From positions 1-64,000 of the forward strand of contig BLLU01000251.1 in the NCBI GenBank assembly GCA_011959105.1: 64,000 nucleotides of DNA, given 5' to 3'. Position numbers and translations under genes: made by a program. Source of the stretch: Lachnospiraceae bacterium. Lineage in GTDB: Bacteria; Bacillota; Clostridia; Lachnospirales; Lachnospiraceae. Under the pieces are notes generated by a model. It made no database searches. It saw only the letters and a list, made by a program, of their open reading frames with translations, and was not told the DNA's origin. This document shows, piece after piece, positions 1 through 9,055 of this stretch (the first letter of the stretch is position 1; each line of letters starts with the position of its first letter).

Positions 1-22
1 AAAAACGGAGCCGTTGCTCCGG
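1..22 (-). terminator. Rho-independent terminator downstream of telA
   Basis: On the minus strand the sequence forms a CGGAGC / GCTCCG stem around a four-base AACG loop and is followed by a T run at the window edge. It lies about 80 bases beyond the telA stop codon and would end the xpaC-telA transcript. The T run may continue outside the window. Bases 23-99 hold nothing else that I recognise. Confidence 0.7.
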
Positions 23-99
23 CAGATTATTCATCTACTTTTGCAACAGCCCCTTCTTTCGTCTCTATATAATATATTGCCTTGGACCAGCTGGCCGCA

Positions 100-1272
100 T
101 TACGCGCCCGGTTGGTCCTGACGGCTCATCTCCAGCAGCTTGCTGCGCATCTCGGTCTCAATCCGCAGCAGTTCGGCTTCTGCGCTCTGGCGCTTTGCCC
201 GGCCTTCATCCTGAATCTTCCTCACCTCGTCCAAAGTGCTGATCAGCGTCTGGTTGGTAGCAGTCAATGTCTCGATGTCCACAATGCCCCGCTCAGCCTC
301 CTTAGCCGTTTCCACGGTGGCAATCTTCAGCGCCTCCGCGTTCTTCCGAAGCAACTCGTTGGTCATATTGCTGACTTCCCGCTGGGCCTTGGCCGCGTCT
401 GCGGAATGGTTCAGACCGATGGCGATAACCATCTGGCTCTTCCACAAAGGAATGGTATTCACCAGCGTGGACTGAATCTTTTCGGACATGATGGTGTCGT
501 TGCTCTGGATCAGGCGGATCTGGGGTGCCATCTGCAGAGAGATAGTCCTGGTCAGTTCCAGATCATACAGCTTTTTCTCAAAACGCTCACACATGCTGGA
601 GAAATCCTTGGCCTTCTGGGCGTCCTCCGGCAGACCGCTCTGCTCCGCCTTGGCCAACAGCTCCGCCAGTTCCACATTGCGGGCCTGCTCCAGTTTCTTC
701 TTGCCCGCCAGTATGTACATGGACAGTTCCTTAAAATAGTTCAGATTGAGTTCATACATCTTGTCCAGCATGGCCACATCTTTCAGAAGCGTGATCTGGT
801 GTTCCTCCATGACCTTGCAGACCTTGTTGATGTTGACCTCGGCCTTATCATACTTCACCTTCATATTGGACAGCTTATTGCTGCCCTTTTTGAAGAGGCC
901 CAAAAAGCCTTTCTCCTCCTCTTCCTCTTCAAAGGAGCGCAACTCACTCACAACGTCCGTGAGAAGCTGGCCGATTTCTCCCATGTCCTTGGTACGCACG
1001 CTGCTCAGAGCATTCTCGGAGAAATCCGCGATCTTTTTCTGGCTCCCTGCACCGTACTGCAGGATCATCTGCGTATTGTTCAGATCAATCTGCTCCACGA
1101 AGTCATTCACCATCTTCTGTTCCTCGGGAGACAGTTCCACATTCATCTGCTCTTTCACGGCCTCGGCCACAGATGCGCCGCTGACGGCGGCAGGAACCTC
1201 CTGCTCAGACTTGGCAAAGGGCTCCAGTGTCAGGGTCGGCGCCTGCTTTAACATGGTATCCAGTTCACTCAT
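100..1272 (-). CDS. telA: Toxic anion resistance protein TelA family
   Basis: A 390-residue soluble, mostly alpha-helical, charged protein of the TelA/YaaN family. The family is named for tellurite resistance, but its biochemical role is poorly defined and a link to envelope stress or cell division has been suggested. I chose the ATG at 1272 because AGGAGA sits just upstream; the in-frame codons further upstream have no ribosome site. The N-terminus is acidic and low in complexity, and the rest fits the usual length of the family (about 360-400). It follows xpaC by about 70 bases on the same strand. The xpaC-telA pairing is known from Bacillus (xpaC-yaaN), so the two probably form one operon and act together. 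Confidence 0.88.
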   Translation of the reverse strand: MSELDTMLKQAPTLTLEPFAKSEQEVPAAVSGASVAEAVKEQMNVELSPEEQKMVNDFVEQIDLNNTQMILQYGAGSQKKIADFSENALSSVRTKDMGEIGQLLTDVVSELRSFEEEEEEKGFLGLFKKGSNKLSNMKVKYDKAEVNINKVCKVMEEHQITLLKDVAMLDKMYELNLNYFKELSMYILAGKKKLEQARNVELAELLAKAEQSGLPEDAQKAKDFSSMCERFEKKLYDLELTRTISLQMAPQIRLIQSNDTIMSEKIQSTLVNTIPLWKSQMVIAIGLNHSADAAKAQREVSNMTNELLRKNAEALKIATVETAKEAERGIVDIETLTATNQTLISTLDEVRKIQDEGRAKRQSAEAELLRIETEMRSKLLEMSRQDQPGA

Positions 1273-1344
1273 TTTCTTTCTCTCCTTCTGCCGCTCTGGC
1301 GGCCCGCTCATAATCTATCAAAATCCCTGCCTTCGCACGGATCC

Positions 1345-2724
1345 TCACTGTTCTAATTTCGCGTACTCCAACTCTTTGCTGATGCTCTCTTTGGTCAATC
1401 CCTCCTGGGCCAGCATGGTCTCCAGCACCTGCGCGTCCGTGGTCACATCGAATACCCTGTTGCGGAACAGATTGTTGAGCAATTCCGTAAACGCCGCATT
1501 GATGGTATCCAGTGTTTTCTCAATCTGAACCTTGGCGGAGAGAATGTCCTCCCCGGGCACACTGACCCCGTCAAACTCCTTGTAAGCCTCCACCAGCTTT
1601 AAAGTGGTGGGGAGGTAATAATCCATCAGCTTGTGCATCTGGGCCATCTGGTCCGGATATTCCCGCACCTTGTCAAATATCTCCTTCAGCAGGTTCTCCA
1701 GCCGGTACAGCTTGGCGGAAATCACCTCGCCCTCAATGGCATCGTTCATATCCCGCAGCTTGCGAATGCACTCCATTCCCTCGGCAACCATCTGGTTCAG
1801 TTCCTGCATGCGGGCCTGCTGTTCCCTTTCCACCAGTTCCCCCGGCGTCAATGGACGCTCCTCGGGAGCAGGAAGGGCCTCCCGTTCCCTCAAATGGCGG
1901 GAACGCTCCGCATCCTGATACTGCCTGTAGATCACATCGTTCAGCATCAGGGTAGTACCCTGCTCATCCAAATGTCCCTGGGGGAAAATCCCCAGCCGCA
2001 GCATCCGCCGCACATCCCGCAGCACCCAGCCTTTGCTGGCCTGGGTTGCCGCCGCCAGCTGGGCGATCTCGGCATACATTTTGCTGCCGCAAAGCTGAAT
2101 GTAGCGGTCCGCCCGCTTCAGACGCTGATGCTTGGAACTGCCAAGCTGGACCATGCCGAAGAAAAACAGCATGATCAGCGCCCCCACCATCATGGCAGGA
2201 ACCTCCCAGATCAACAGAGTGGTCAGCAGGATCATCCCTCCGAATCCCATGCCGATGCCGCCGAATACTTTGTACAGGACGCCCGCCACATTGCCCACCC
2301 GCTTCGTCTTGACCAGAGGGCCGGGATGCCTCACCGGCATGGGCTGTCTATAGGGAATATTGCCGCCCGCACCGCCCTGGCCTCCGAAAAAGCCGCGTCC
2401 CGGCTGCCCCGGCTGACCGCCCTGGGGAACTGCCCGTCCGGGAGGAGGCGCCGCCGGACCTCTGGTACTCCAACTGGCGCTGAAATGCTGGTGCTGTTTC
2501 TTCCAGTTTTCCCAGTTCTGCCGCATCTGCTCCTTCTGACGGTTATTCCGCTCCGTGCCTTCGGGACTGCCGCCCATAAAGGTATAGTTGGCCTCGCGGA
2601 TGGCATTGTTTACCGTCTGGCCCACCAACTCATTCAGATTTTTAAAATCGCCGCTGTTCAGCCCTTCCGACAAAGCGTCACGGAATTGCTCTCCCAGGGT
2701 GTTGCTGCCCATATTTTCACTCAT
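1345..2724 (-). CDS. xpaC: XpaC-like 5-bromo-4-chloroindolyl phosphate hydrolysis family protein
   Basis: About 460 residues. The first ~120 residues are disordered and rich in Gly, Pro, Gln and Arg. Two adjacent hydrophobic segments (roughly residues 150-200) form a membrane hairpin, and a long helical C-terminal domain matches the XpaC family. The family name comes from an indirect phosphatase phenotype in Bacillus; no catalytic residues are established. I start it at the ATG at 2724, preceded by GAGG at short spacing; a TTG three codons upstream is possible. It is the first gene of an xpaC-telA operon. The role is unknown but likely envelope-associated, with TelA as partner. Confidence 0.82.
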   Translation of the reverse strand: MSENMGSNTLGEQFRDALSEGLNSGDFKNLNELVGQTVNNAIREANYTFMGGSPEGTERNNRQKEQMRQNWENWKKQHQHFSASWSTRGPAAPPPGRAVPQGGQPGQPGRGFFGGQGGAGGNIPYRQPMPVRHPGPLVKTKRVGNVAGVLYKVFGGIGMGFGGMILLTTLLIWEVPAMMVGALIMLFFFGMVQLGSSKHQRLKRADRYIQLCGSKMYAEIAQLAAATQASKGWVLRDVRRMLRLGIFPQGHLDEQGTTLMLNDVIYRQYQDAERSRHLREREALPAPEERPLTPGELVEREQQARMQELNQMVAEGMECIRKLRDMNDAIEGEVISAKLYRLENLLKEIFDKVREYPDQMAQMHKLMDYYLPTTLKLVEAYKEFDGVSVPGEDILSAKVQIEKTLDTINAAFTELLNNLFRNRVFDVTTDAQVLETMLAQEGLTKESISKELEYAKLEQ

Positions 2725-2846
2725 TGACCTCAAACCTCATCCATACCGGCCTGTATTGCGCTTGCATGTTCTAAAAAGAGTTACCCTTTCTCCCCATTAT
2801 CACACATTATACGCAGCTTCGCAATATCTTTATAAAATTTTAAGAG

Positions 2847-3869
2847 CTATCGGTCCATCTCTGCCACCCGGCCCACAGACTGATGTTCTCTGATAATGCC
2901 GTCTATCTCTTTCAGATCCGTGGACAGCAGGTCACCGGGAATGGTATTTTTCAGCGCGCTGGTGGCATTGCCGTACCGCAGCGCTCTCTGATAATCCCCT
3001 TCACCGGACAGCAGACCGTAAAGTACCCCTGAAATATAGGCGTCCCCGCTGCCGATCCGATCCACCACCTCGATATCCGCATAGGGCGGTTCTTCATAAT
3101 AAGTATCCTCCCGGGCGCTGTATATGATGGAACCGAAGGTGTGGCGTTTGGGGCTGTGTACCACCCTCTGGGTGGAAGCCACGATGGAGATGGGATACTC
3201 CTGGGTAAAACTCTTCATAATCTCCCTGGCGCTTCCCTCTTTTAAGAAAGTAAGACGCGCCGTATCCTCGGAGCAGAAAAACACATCCACATAGGGAAGG
3301 ATGTGCTCGATACACTCTTTGGCCTCGGCCCCGGTCCACAGGTTCCCCCGGAAATTCACATCAAAGGAGATCAACGTCCCCTGGGCCTTGAACCGCCGGA
3401 TCATCTCTATGGCCGTCTCCCGTAACTGGGGACTCAGGGCCAGGGTGATGCCGCTGGTGTGGAAGCAGCGCGCCGCCTGGTAGAGGCTGTCGTCATAGTC
3501 CGCCACGGTCAGCTTGTTGACGGAAGTGTTCTTCCTGTCATAGACAATTCTGGGCTTACGGGGATAAGCGCCGCTCTCATAATAGTACACCCCCAGCCGG
3601 GCATCTCTGTCCTGATCATAGACCAGGTAGTCGTCACTGACCCCGCAGAGACGGACACGGTTCTTGATATAGGTGCCCAGATCGTTGGCAGGCAATTTTG
3701 AGATAATGCCGCAGCGCAGGCCCAGCATGGCCGCGCCGGTGATGGCGTTCAGTTCCGCGCCCCCCGCCTGCTTTCCCAGGGTGTCCCCTCTGGCGATCCT
3801 CTCATTGTCCGGCGGCGACAGACGGAGCATCAGCTCTCCCAGGGACAACAGGTCAAACTCTTTTTTCAT
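2847..3869 (-). CDS. kdgK: PfkB-family sugar kinase, 2-keto-3-deoxygluconate kinase-like
   Basis: A 340-residue ribokinase-fold enzyme. The C-terminal PfkB signature is present as DRIGSGDAYISG, where GSGDAY provides the anion hole and the catalytic Asp. An N-terminal GELMLRLSPP block followed by GGAELNAI resembles KdgK-type kinases, which phosphorylate 2-dehydro-3-deoxygluconate at O-6. Substrate assignment is by overall resemblance; fructose or another sugar acid is possible. The start at 3869 has AAGG upstream. No other uronate-pathway gene is adjacent, so context does not confirm the substrate. A promoter (4036-4064) and a degenerate palindromic element (3890-3983) lie in the leader, so it is probably transcribed alone. 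Confidence 0.8.
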   Translation of the reverse strand: MKKEFDLLSLGELMLRLSPPDNERIARGDTLGKQAGGAELNAITGAAMLGLRCGIISKLPANDLGTYIKNRVRLCGVSDDYLVYDQDRDARLGVYYYESGAYPRKPRIVYDRKNTSVNKLTVADYDDSLYQAARCFHTSGITLALSPQLRETAIEMIRRFKAQGTLISFDVNFRGNLWTGAEAKECIEHILPYVDVFFCSEDTARLTFLKEGSAREIMKSFTQEYPISIVASTQRVVHSPKRHTFGSIIYSAREDTYYEEPPYADIEVVDRIGSGDAYISGVLYGLLSGEGDYQRALRYGNATSALKNTIPGDLLSTDLKEIDGIIREHQSVGRVAEMDR

Positions 3870-3889
3870 ATGCGTACCTTGCCTTTCTG

Positions 3890-3983
3890 AATTCATATCC
3901 CGCATCTGCCCCACAGTCCCCTGATCCAGGGCCTGCGCTGCAGCCTCCGGTCAGGAATCGGCACTATGTCCCGGAAGATGCCG
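3890..3983 (-). repeat. Degenerate copy of the GCGGAACTCTAAAT palindromic element
   Basis: Read on the minus strand, the segment opens with GCATCTTCC and closes with a partly complementary strand and ATGCGGGATATGAAT. This matches the layout of the better-preserved elements at 14815, 29450 and 60567: outer stem, inner GC-rich hairpin, then ATGCGG plus a short A/T tail. The tail has diverged from GGAACTCTAAAT. It ends about 20 bases before the kdgK start and points the same way as the gene. Confidence 0.5.
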
Positions 3984-4035
3984 TCATACAACCTTTTTCC
4001 TGTGGGATATATGGTCGTGGTTTACCAGTAAACTC

Positions 4036-4064
4036 ATTTTAGCACATTTTCATAACACGGTAAA
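4036..4064 (-). promoter_or_regulatory. Sigma-A type promoter for kdgK
   Basis: Minus strand: -35 TTTACC (4059-4064), a 17-base spacer, and -10 TAAAAT (4036-4041). The spacing is ideal and the -10 is good. It sits just beyond the mfd stop codon, giving kdgK a leader of about 160 bases that contains the degenerate palindromic element. Confidence 0.55.
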
Positions 4065-4080
4065 GGTAAATGCCGCTTTG

Positions 4081-7000
4081 TTACTCCTCCGTTTCGTGCG
4101 CCCGGCAGCACGTTTCCTTCAGGAGATTTTCATCCACCAGCGCCTTCATGGCCTCCAGAAGCTGCTCCGTATCCTCCAGCAGGGCCTGAGCGTCCTTCTC
4201 AATAACATTGCTCTTCTTGTATTTATAGGTAAAAAAGGGATTGCCGTAAGCCGTGAAACGCAGCTTGTCCCCATAGGGCTTCATAAAGCCGGGGATCCGC
4301 TCCGGGGCAATGGGCGCATCGGGCCGGAATGTGAAGAGAATCCGCTCGTTTTTTCCCTTCAGTTCCGTCATATAAAGCCTGTGGGCCGCCACCCGGATCA
4401 GAGCGATCCGCAGCAGGTTTTCCACGGATACGGGTACTTCCCCGAAGCGGTCCAGCAGCTCGTCCCGCATATCGTCCCGCTCCCGGACGTTTTCAATGCC
4501 TGCAATACGCTTGTAAATATCCAGTTTCTGCACCTCGTTGACAATATATTCCGGCGGAATAAACGCATCCACGTCCAGATCCACAATGGTGGCAAAATCC
4601 GCCGCCGTGGTAATTCCCTTTCTGCGCTGCACCGCCTCGTTCAGCATCTTGCAGTACAGGTCATAGCCCACCGCTTCCATATGGCCATGCTGCCGCATAC
4701 CCAGCAGATTGCCCGCTCCCCGAATCTCCAGGTCCCGCATGGCGATCTTGAAGCCGCTTCCCAGATCCGTGAACTCCCGGATGGCCGCCAGCCTTTTTTC
4801 CGCCACTTCCTTCAGCATCTTATCCCGCTTGTACATCAGAAAGGCATAGGCCGTCCTGTTGGAACGTCCCACCCGCCCCCGGAGCTGATAAAGCTGAGAC
4901 AGACCCAGATTGTCCGAATCATGGATGATCATGGTGTTCACATTGGAAATGTCCAGTCCTGTCTCGATGATGGTGGTGGATACCAACACGTCGATTTCCC
5001 CGGCGATAAAGTCCACCATGATCCGCTCCAGTTCATGCTCCTTCATCTGCCCGTGGGCATAGGCCACCGTGGCCTCCGGCACCAGCGCCGCAATGCCCGA
5101 TGCGATATCCGCGATATTGTTCACCCGGTTATATACATAGAATACCTGGCCCCCCCGGCCCATCTCCCGGACAATGGCCTCCCGGACCATCTCCTCGTTA
5201 TACTCGCAGACAAAAGTCTGTATGGGCAGCCGCTCGTCCGGCGCTTCCTCCAGCACGCTCATGTCCCGGATGCCGATGAGGCTCATGTGGAGGGTGCGGG
5301 GAATGGGGGTAGCTGTCAGGGTCAGCACGTCCACATTCTCTTTCAGCTTCTTGATCTTTTCCTTGTGTGCCACGCCGAAGCGCTGTTCCTCGTCGATAAT
5401 CAGCAGCCCCAGATCCTTGAATTTCACATCTTCCGACAATACCCGGTGGGTACCGATCACAATGTCCACCAGGCCCTTTTGCAGATCCGCCACGGACTTC
5501 CTGATCTCCCCCGGAGTGCGGAACCGGGACAGCAGTTCCACCCGCACCGGAAAGTCTTTCATTCGCTGGGCAAAGGTATTGTAATGCTGTTGAGCCAGGA
5601 TGGTGGTGGGCACCAGATATACCACCTGCTTGCCCTCCTGTACGGCCTTGAATGCCGCCCGGATGGCAATCTCCGTCTTGCCGTACCCCACATCACCGCA
5701 GATCAGCCGGTCCATGATTCTGCCGCTCTCCATGTCCGCCTTGGTATCGGCGATGGCTGCCAACTGATCCTCTGTCTCCTCAAAGGGAAACATCTCCTCA
5801 AACTCCCGCTGCCACACTGTATCCTTGCCGTACTGATATCCCTCACTCTGCTGCCGCAGGGCGTAGAGTTCCACCAGATCCCCTGCCACCTGGTCCACGG
5901 CGGTACGCACTCTGGACTTGGTGCGATCCCACTCCTTGGTGCCCAGCTTGTTCAGCTTGGGCCTTCCCCCTTCCGCCGCGGCATATTTCTGAATTACATC
6001 CAGGCCGGTGGCCAGCACATAGAGATTGCCGCCGTCACGGTACTCGATCTTCATATAGTCCTTGACCACTTTTTCCACTTCCACCTTTTCAATGCCCCGG
6101 TAGATGCCCAGCCCGTGGGTCTCGTGCACCACGTAGTCCCCCACCTTCAGTTCGTGGAAATCATTGATTTTCTGCCCCTGGTACAGCTTTTTTTTCTTTT
6201 TCTTCTTCTCCGCGCCGAAAATATCGGACTCGGCGATCACCACATATTTAATCAGGGGATATTCAAATCCTTTGTTCACATGGCCGTAGTAAGTCACCAC
6301 CTCCCCCGGCTGCACCTCCCTAAAGGGATCTTCCGTGTAGACGGCTGTGAGTTCATACTCCCGCAGGTCCTGGGCCAGACGCCTGGCCCGGGTGCGGGAA
6401 CCGGACAAAAGCAGGACCCGGTATCCCTGCCTGCGGTAACGGATCAGATCTTTTACCAGAGCCTCGAAACTGTTGTTGTAGGGCGACACGTTGCGGGCGG
6501 ACATCATGACCCGGGAGACGGGCCGCAGCAGGCTGTTCTTCCCGTCCATGGTGGCCAGGGAAACCACCGGGGATTTCAGGCAGCGGGCCATAACCTGCTC
6601 CCTGCCGTACAGGATGTCCATCTGCCCCGGCAATACATAACCCTTCTGGGCCCGCTGTCCCATGCTCTCACGAAACTCCATTTCCACCGCGTCCGCATGT
6701 TCGGCAATCCGCCCCGGCTCATCCAGGAAGAACACCAGCCCTGTGCCCCCCCTTTGCCGGGACTCTTCCGCCCGCTGCAGCAGTTCCGGCAAAGTCAGGG
6801 TGTCCTGGTAAAAATAGCGGATATAACTTTCCAGATTGGCTTTGGACTGGAACTCCAGCAGCTGTTCCTTAAGTTCCGCCACCTGGGTACTGACCCGATG
6901 AGCCGCCTCCGTCTCAAAGGCCTCCCGCAGCTTCTTCTCCTGGGCCTTGGCATCCTCCTGAATCCGGCTGACGCCCTCCTCCAGGCGCTGCCTGTCCATA

Positions 7001-7677
7001 ACGAATTCCGCCGCCGGATAAACGGTGACACTCTCCAGCTTTTCAATGGAGCGCTGACTCAGCACGTCAAAGGAACGAATGGACTCCACCTGGTCCCCCC
7101 ACAGTTCGATGCGGTAAGGATTTTCTTCCGTCAGATCATAGATATCCACGATACCGCCCCGAACGGAGAACTGTCCGCTGCTTTCCACCTGGGCCGCTTT
7201 CTCATAGCCCATGTCCACCAGACGCCTGGACAGCGCCGCCTCATTCAGGGTCCCGCCGTTCTCCACTCTCAGAATATCCTTTTCCGGGTCCCATTGCACC
7301 TGGGGCGTCATCAATGCCGCAAAGGTCGTAACCAGCGTCAGGGGCCTGCCCTCCGCAATCCGCCGCAGCGCCCGCACCCTCTCCCGGGTCAACTGGTTGC
7401 CGTGGATATCCGCCTGGAAAAAGATCAGGTCCTTGGCGGGATAGAGAAGAACGTTTCTATCATAGAAACGGTATTCCTCATAGAGTTCCCTGGCCTTTAA
7501 ATCACTGTAAGTAACGATGACCCTATAACGCAGGCCATCGGACAATCCGTAAATCATATGCAGTTTCTGAGAATCCACGCAGCCGGTGAGCGCCACCGGA
7601 GTCCTACCCTTGCATATGTCTTCCCTGATCTGCTCATACTCCGCCAGATCCCGCAAAGGAGCCAATAATGCCTGCAT
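4081..7677 (-). CDS. mfd: Transcription-repair coupling factor Mfd
   Basis: A 1198-residue SF2 translocase that removes stalled RNA polymerase at DNA lesions and recruits UvrA. The N-terminal UvrB-like domains are followed by the CarD-type RNA polymerase-interaction domain (GDYVVHETHGLGIY). Next come the helicase motors with Walker A GDVGYGKTE, DEEQ box (IIDEEQRFG) and SAT-like TATPIPRTL. The C-terminal TRCF domain completes the usual length. A run of seven lysines lies just before the CarD-like part, which is common in clostridial Mfd. The ATG at 7677 has GGAGGTGA upstream. It follows pth, as in many Firmicutes (pth-mfd), separated by palindromic elements whose tail abuts the mfd Shine-Dalgarno. 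Confidence 0.98.
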   Translation of the reverse strand: MQALLAPLRDLAEYEQIREDICKGRTPVALTGCVDSQKLHMIYGLSDGLRYRVIVTYSDLKARELYEEYRFYDRNVLLYPAKDLIFFQADIHGNQLTRERVRALRRIAEGRPLTLVTTFAALMTPQVQWDPEKDILRVENGGTLNEAALSRRLVDMGYEKAAQVESSGQFSVRGGIVDIYDLTEENPYRIELWGDQVESIRSFDVLSQRSIEKLESVTVYPAAEFVMDRQRLEEGVSRIQEDAKAQEKKLREAFETEAAHRVSTQVAELKEQLLEFQSKANLESYIRYFYQDTLTLPELLQRAEESRQRGGTGLVFFLDEPGRIAEHADAVEMEFRESMGQRAQKGYVLPGQMDILYGREQVMARCLKSPVVSLATMDGKNSLLRPVSRVMMSARNVSPYNNSFEALVKDLIRYRRQGYRVLLLSGSRTRARRLAQDLREYELTAVYTEDPFREVQPGEVVTYYGHVNKGFEYPLIKYVVIAESDIFGAEKKKKKKKLYQGQKINDFHELKVGDYVVHETHGLGIYRGIEKVEVEKVVKDYMKIEYRDGGNLYVLATGLDVIQKYAAAEGGRPKLNKLGTKEWDRTKSRVRTAVDQVAGDLVELYALRQQSEGYQYGKDTVWQREFEEMFPFEETEDQLAAIADTKADMESGRIMDRLICGDVGYGKTEIAIRAAFKAVQEGKQVVYLVPTTILAQQHYNTFAQRMKDFPVRVELLSRFRTPGEIRKSVADLQKGLVDIVIGTHRVLSEDVKFKDLGLLIIDEEQRFGVAHKEKIKKLKENVDVLTLTATPIPRTLHMSLIGIRDMSVLEEAPDERLPIQTFVCEYNEEMVREAIVREMGRGGQVFYVYNRVNNIADIASGIAALVPEATVAYAHGQMKEHELERIMVDFIAGEIDVLVSTTIIETGLDISNVNTMIIHDSDNLGLSQLYQLRGRVGRSNRTAYAFLMYKRDKMLKEVAEKRLAAIREFTDLGSGFKIAMRDLEIRGAGNLLGMRQHGHMEAVGYDLYCKMLNEAVQRRKGITTAADFATIVDLDVDAFIPPEYIVNEVQKLDIYKRIAGIENVRERDDMRDELLDRFGEVPVSVENLLRIALIRVAAHRLYMTELKGKNERILFTFRPDAPIAPERIPGFMKPYGDKLRFTAYGNPFFTYKYKKSNVIEKDAQALLEDTEQLLEAMKALVDENLLKETCCRAHETEE

Positions 7678-7690
7678 CCTGTCACCTCCA

Positions 7691-7830
7691 TTTTAGTTCC
7701 GCATTTTCCCTTCCACCGCACACCCAGGGATCCTTATCCGACCGCACAGCGTCCGTATAAGGATCCGTGCGCTGTCCGGGAATATGCTGTTTTAGTTCCG
7801 CATTTTCCCTTCCACCGCACTCTCAGGGAT
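7691..7830 (-). repeat. Palindromic element between pth and mfd: one full unit plus a 3' half unit
   Basis: Minus strand. The full unit (7691-7789) opens with GCATATTCCC, contains an inner hairpin with GGATCCTTAT / ATAAGGATCC arms, and ends GGGAAAATGCGGAACTAAAA. A second 3' half (7790-7830) repeats about 30 bases nearly exactly and abuts the pth stop codon. The tail of the full unit ends directly before the mfd Shine-Dalgarno. The tail here is GGAACTAAAA rather than GGAACTCTAAAT. Confidence 0.85.
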
Positions 7831-7832
7831 CT

Positions 7833-8417
7833 TTATTCCCCGGCGGGTTTCTTCTTCGTATTGTATCGGTTCATGGCTCCGTCCGCATCCCCCTGCAGGA
7901 TCATACGGATGGCTTCAATGGCCTTCCCGCCGGTCTCTTCCAGCAGCTCGTTCTCCTTGTCCGTGAAGCGGCCCAGCACATAGTCCTTCAAATCATACCC
8001 CTGAGGCTTATCGCTGACTCCCATCCGAATGCGTATGAAATTTTCGCTCCCCAGGTGCAGGATAATATTCTTCAGCCCATTATGCCCTCCGGCACTGCCC
8101 TTCTTGCGGATCCGCAGCTGGCCCACATCCAGGCTGATATCATCGGAGACCACCACCAGCTGAGCGGTCACATCTACCTTGTAGTAGTCCGTTACCTCCC
8201 GGATGCTCTCTCCGCTCAGATTCATATAAGTGAGGGGCTTAACCAGAATGACTTTCTGTCCGTCAATATAACCCTTGCCGATAACCGCCTTATGCTTTCT
8301 CTCCAGCATGGATATCTGGTATTTCTCCGCAATTTGCTCTATGACCCGGAAGCCGATATTATGCCGGGTATTCTCATATTCTCTGCCCGGATTGCCCAGG
8401 CCCGCGATAACAAACAT
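7833..8417 (-). CDS. pth: Peptidyl-tRNA hydrolase
   Basis: A 194-residue cytoplasmic enzyme that cleaves peptidyl-tRNAs released by aborted translation and recycles the tRNA. It starts MFVIAGLGNPG, with Asn10 and the catalytic His19 in the NTRHNIGF motif. The central GSAGGHNGLK motif and length (about 190) are standard. The start ATG at 8417 follows TTGGAGGAAAACT. It lies upstream of mfd in the same direction, the common pth-mfd arrangement. Confidence 0.97.
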   Translation of the reverse strand: MFVIAGLGNPGREYENTRHNIGFRVIEQIAEKYQISMLERKHKAVIGKGYIDGQKVILVKPLTYMNLSGESIREVTDYYKVDVTAQLVVVSDDISLDVGQLRIRKKGSAGGHNGLKNIILHLGSENFIRIRMGVSDKPQGYDLKDYVLGRFTDKENELLEETGGKAIEAIRMILQGDADGAMNRYNTKKKPAGE

Positions 8418-8569
8418 AGTTTTCCTCCAATGTTACTATTCCGCTTTTCTTTCCGCGCTTCCCTGCCGAAACACGGGCGGCGCATGGCCGAAGTAGATGA
8501 ATACCAGTATTATAAATCACTTTTTACCAATATACAACCGTGATGTTTTTGTGTCGGCTGTCTTACGGC

Positions 8570-8606
8570 GAAAAAAGAAGCCGCCGCGTCTCTGCGGCAG
8601 CTTCTG
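8570..8606 (-). terminator. Terminator downstream of spoVG
   Basis: Minus strand: a 12-base stem AGAAGCTGCCGC / GCGGCGGCTTCT (one mismatch or wobble) around AGAGAC, followed by TTTTTTC. It begins about 20 bases after the spoVG stop and separates spoVG from pth. The remaining 8418-8569 shows no clear promoter or gene. Confidence 0.88.
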
Positions 8607-8626
8607 TATCCCTGATATGTTCTGTG

Positions 8627-8905
8627 TTACTCTTCCCCGGCCTCCGGCGCGGCCAGCGCTTTTTCGTAGCCGTCCAGGATCACCCGCTGGATGTGTTCCC
8701 TTGTGGTGGAATTAATGGGATGGGCGATATCCCGGTGCTCTCCATCCGCCGCCTTTTTGCTTGGCATAGCGATAAACAATCCCTTTTCTCCCTCAATCAC
8801 CTTGATATCATGTACCACAAACTCATCGTCCAATGTGATGGACACAATCGCCTTCATCTTTCCTTCCTTGGTAATCTTTCGTACCCGTACATCTGTAATC
8901 TGCAT
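8627..8905 (-). CDS. spoVG: Septation and sporulation regulator SpoVG
   Basis: A 92-residue small DNA/RNA-binding regulator. It begins [10 protein letters not shown] and contains the SpoVG core [14 protein letters not shown] and [11 protein letters not shown], followed by an acidic tail. In Bacillus the gene is under sigma-H and affects asymmetric septation. The start is the ATG at 8905, with AAGGGGGTTG upstream; the TTG one codon earlier is less likely. It is transcribed alone here, with its own terminator. Sporulation capacity of the host is also suggested by cwlD and the SleB-type hydrolase in this window. Confidence 0.95.
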   Translation of the reverse strand: MQITDVRVRKITKEGKMKAIVSITLDDEFVVHDIKVIEGEKGLFIAMPSKKAADGEHRDIAHPINSTTREHIQRVILDGYEKALAAPEAGEE

Positions 8906-9055
8906 CAAAACAACCCCCTTGGCTAAATGATCTCATCTTGCTTTACTTTGATCTCACGCGTTGCCACGCACATTCGGTTCAAAAGAATTATAATGCAGAA
9001 ACTGTTCCGCCGAAGCCCTCCCCGGCGGAAGCTGGTGTATTTTTGTTCCGTAAAA

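Noticed and set aside
4078-7500. 1140-codon open frame antisense to mfd
   Set aside because: His/Leu/Gln-rich translation without domains; mfd on the other strand has complete motifs. It is a composition shadow.
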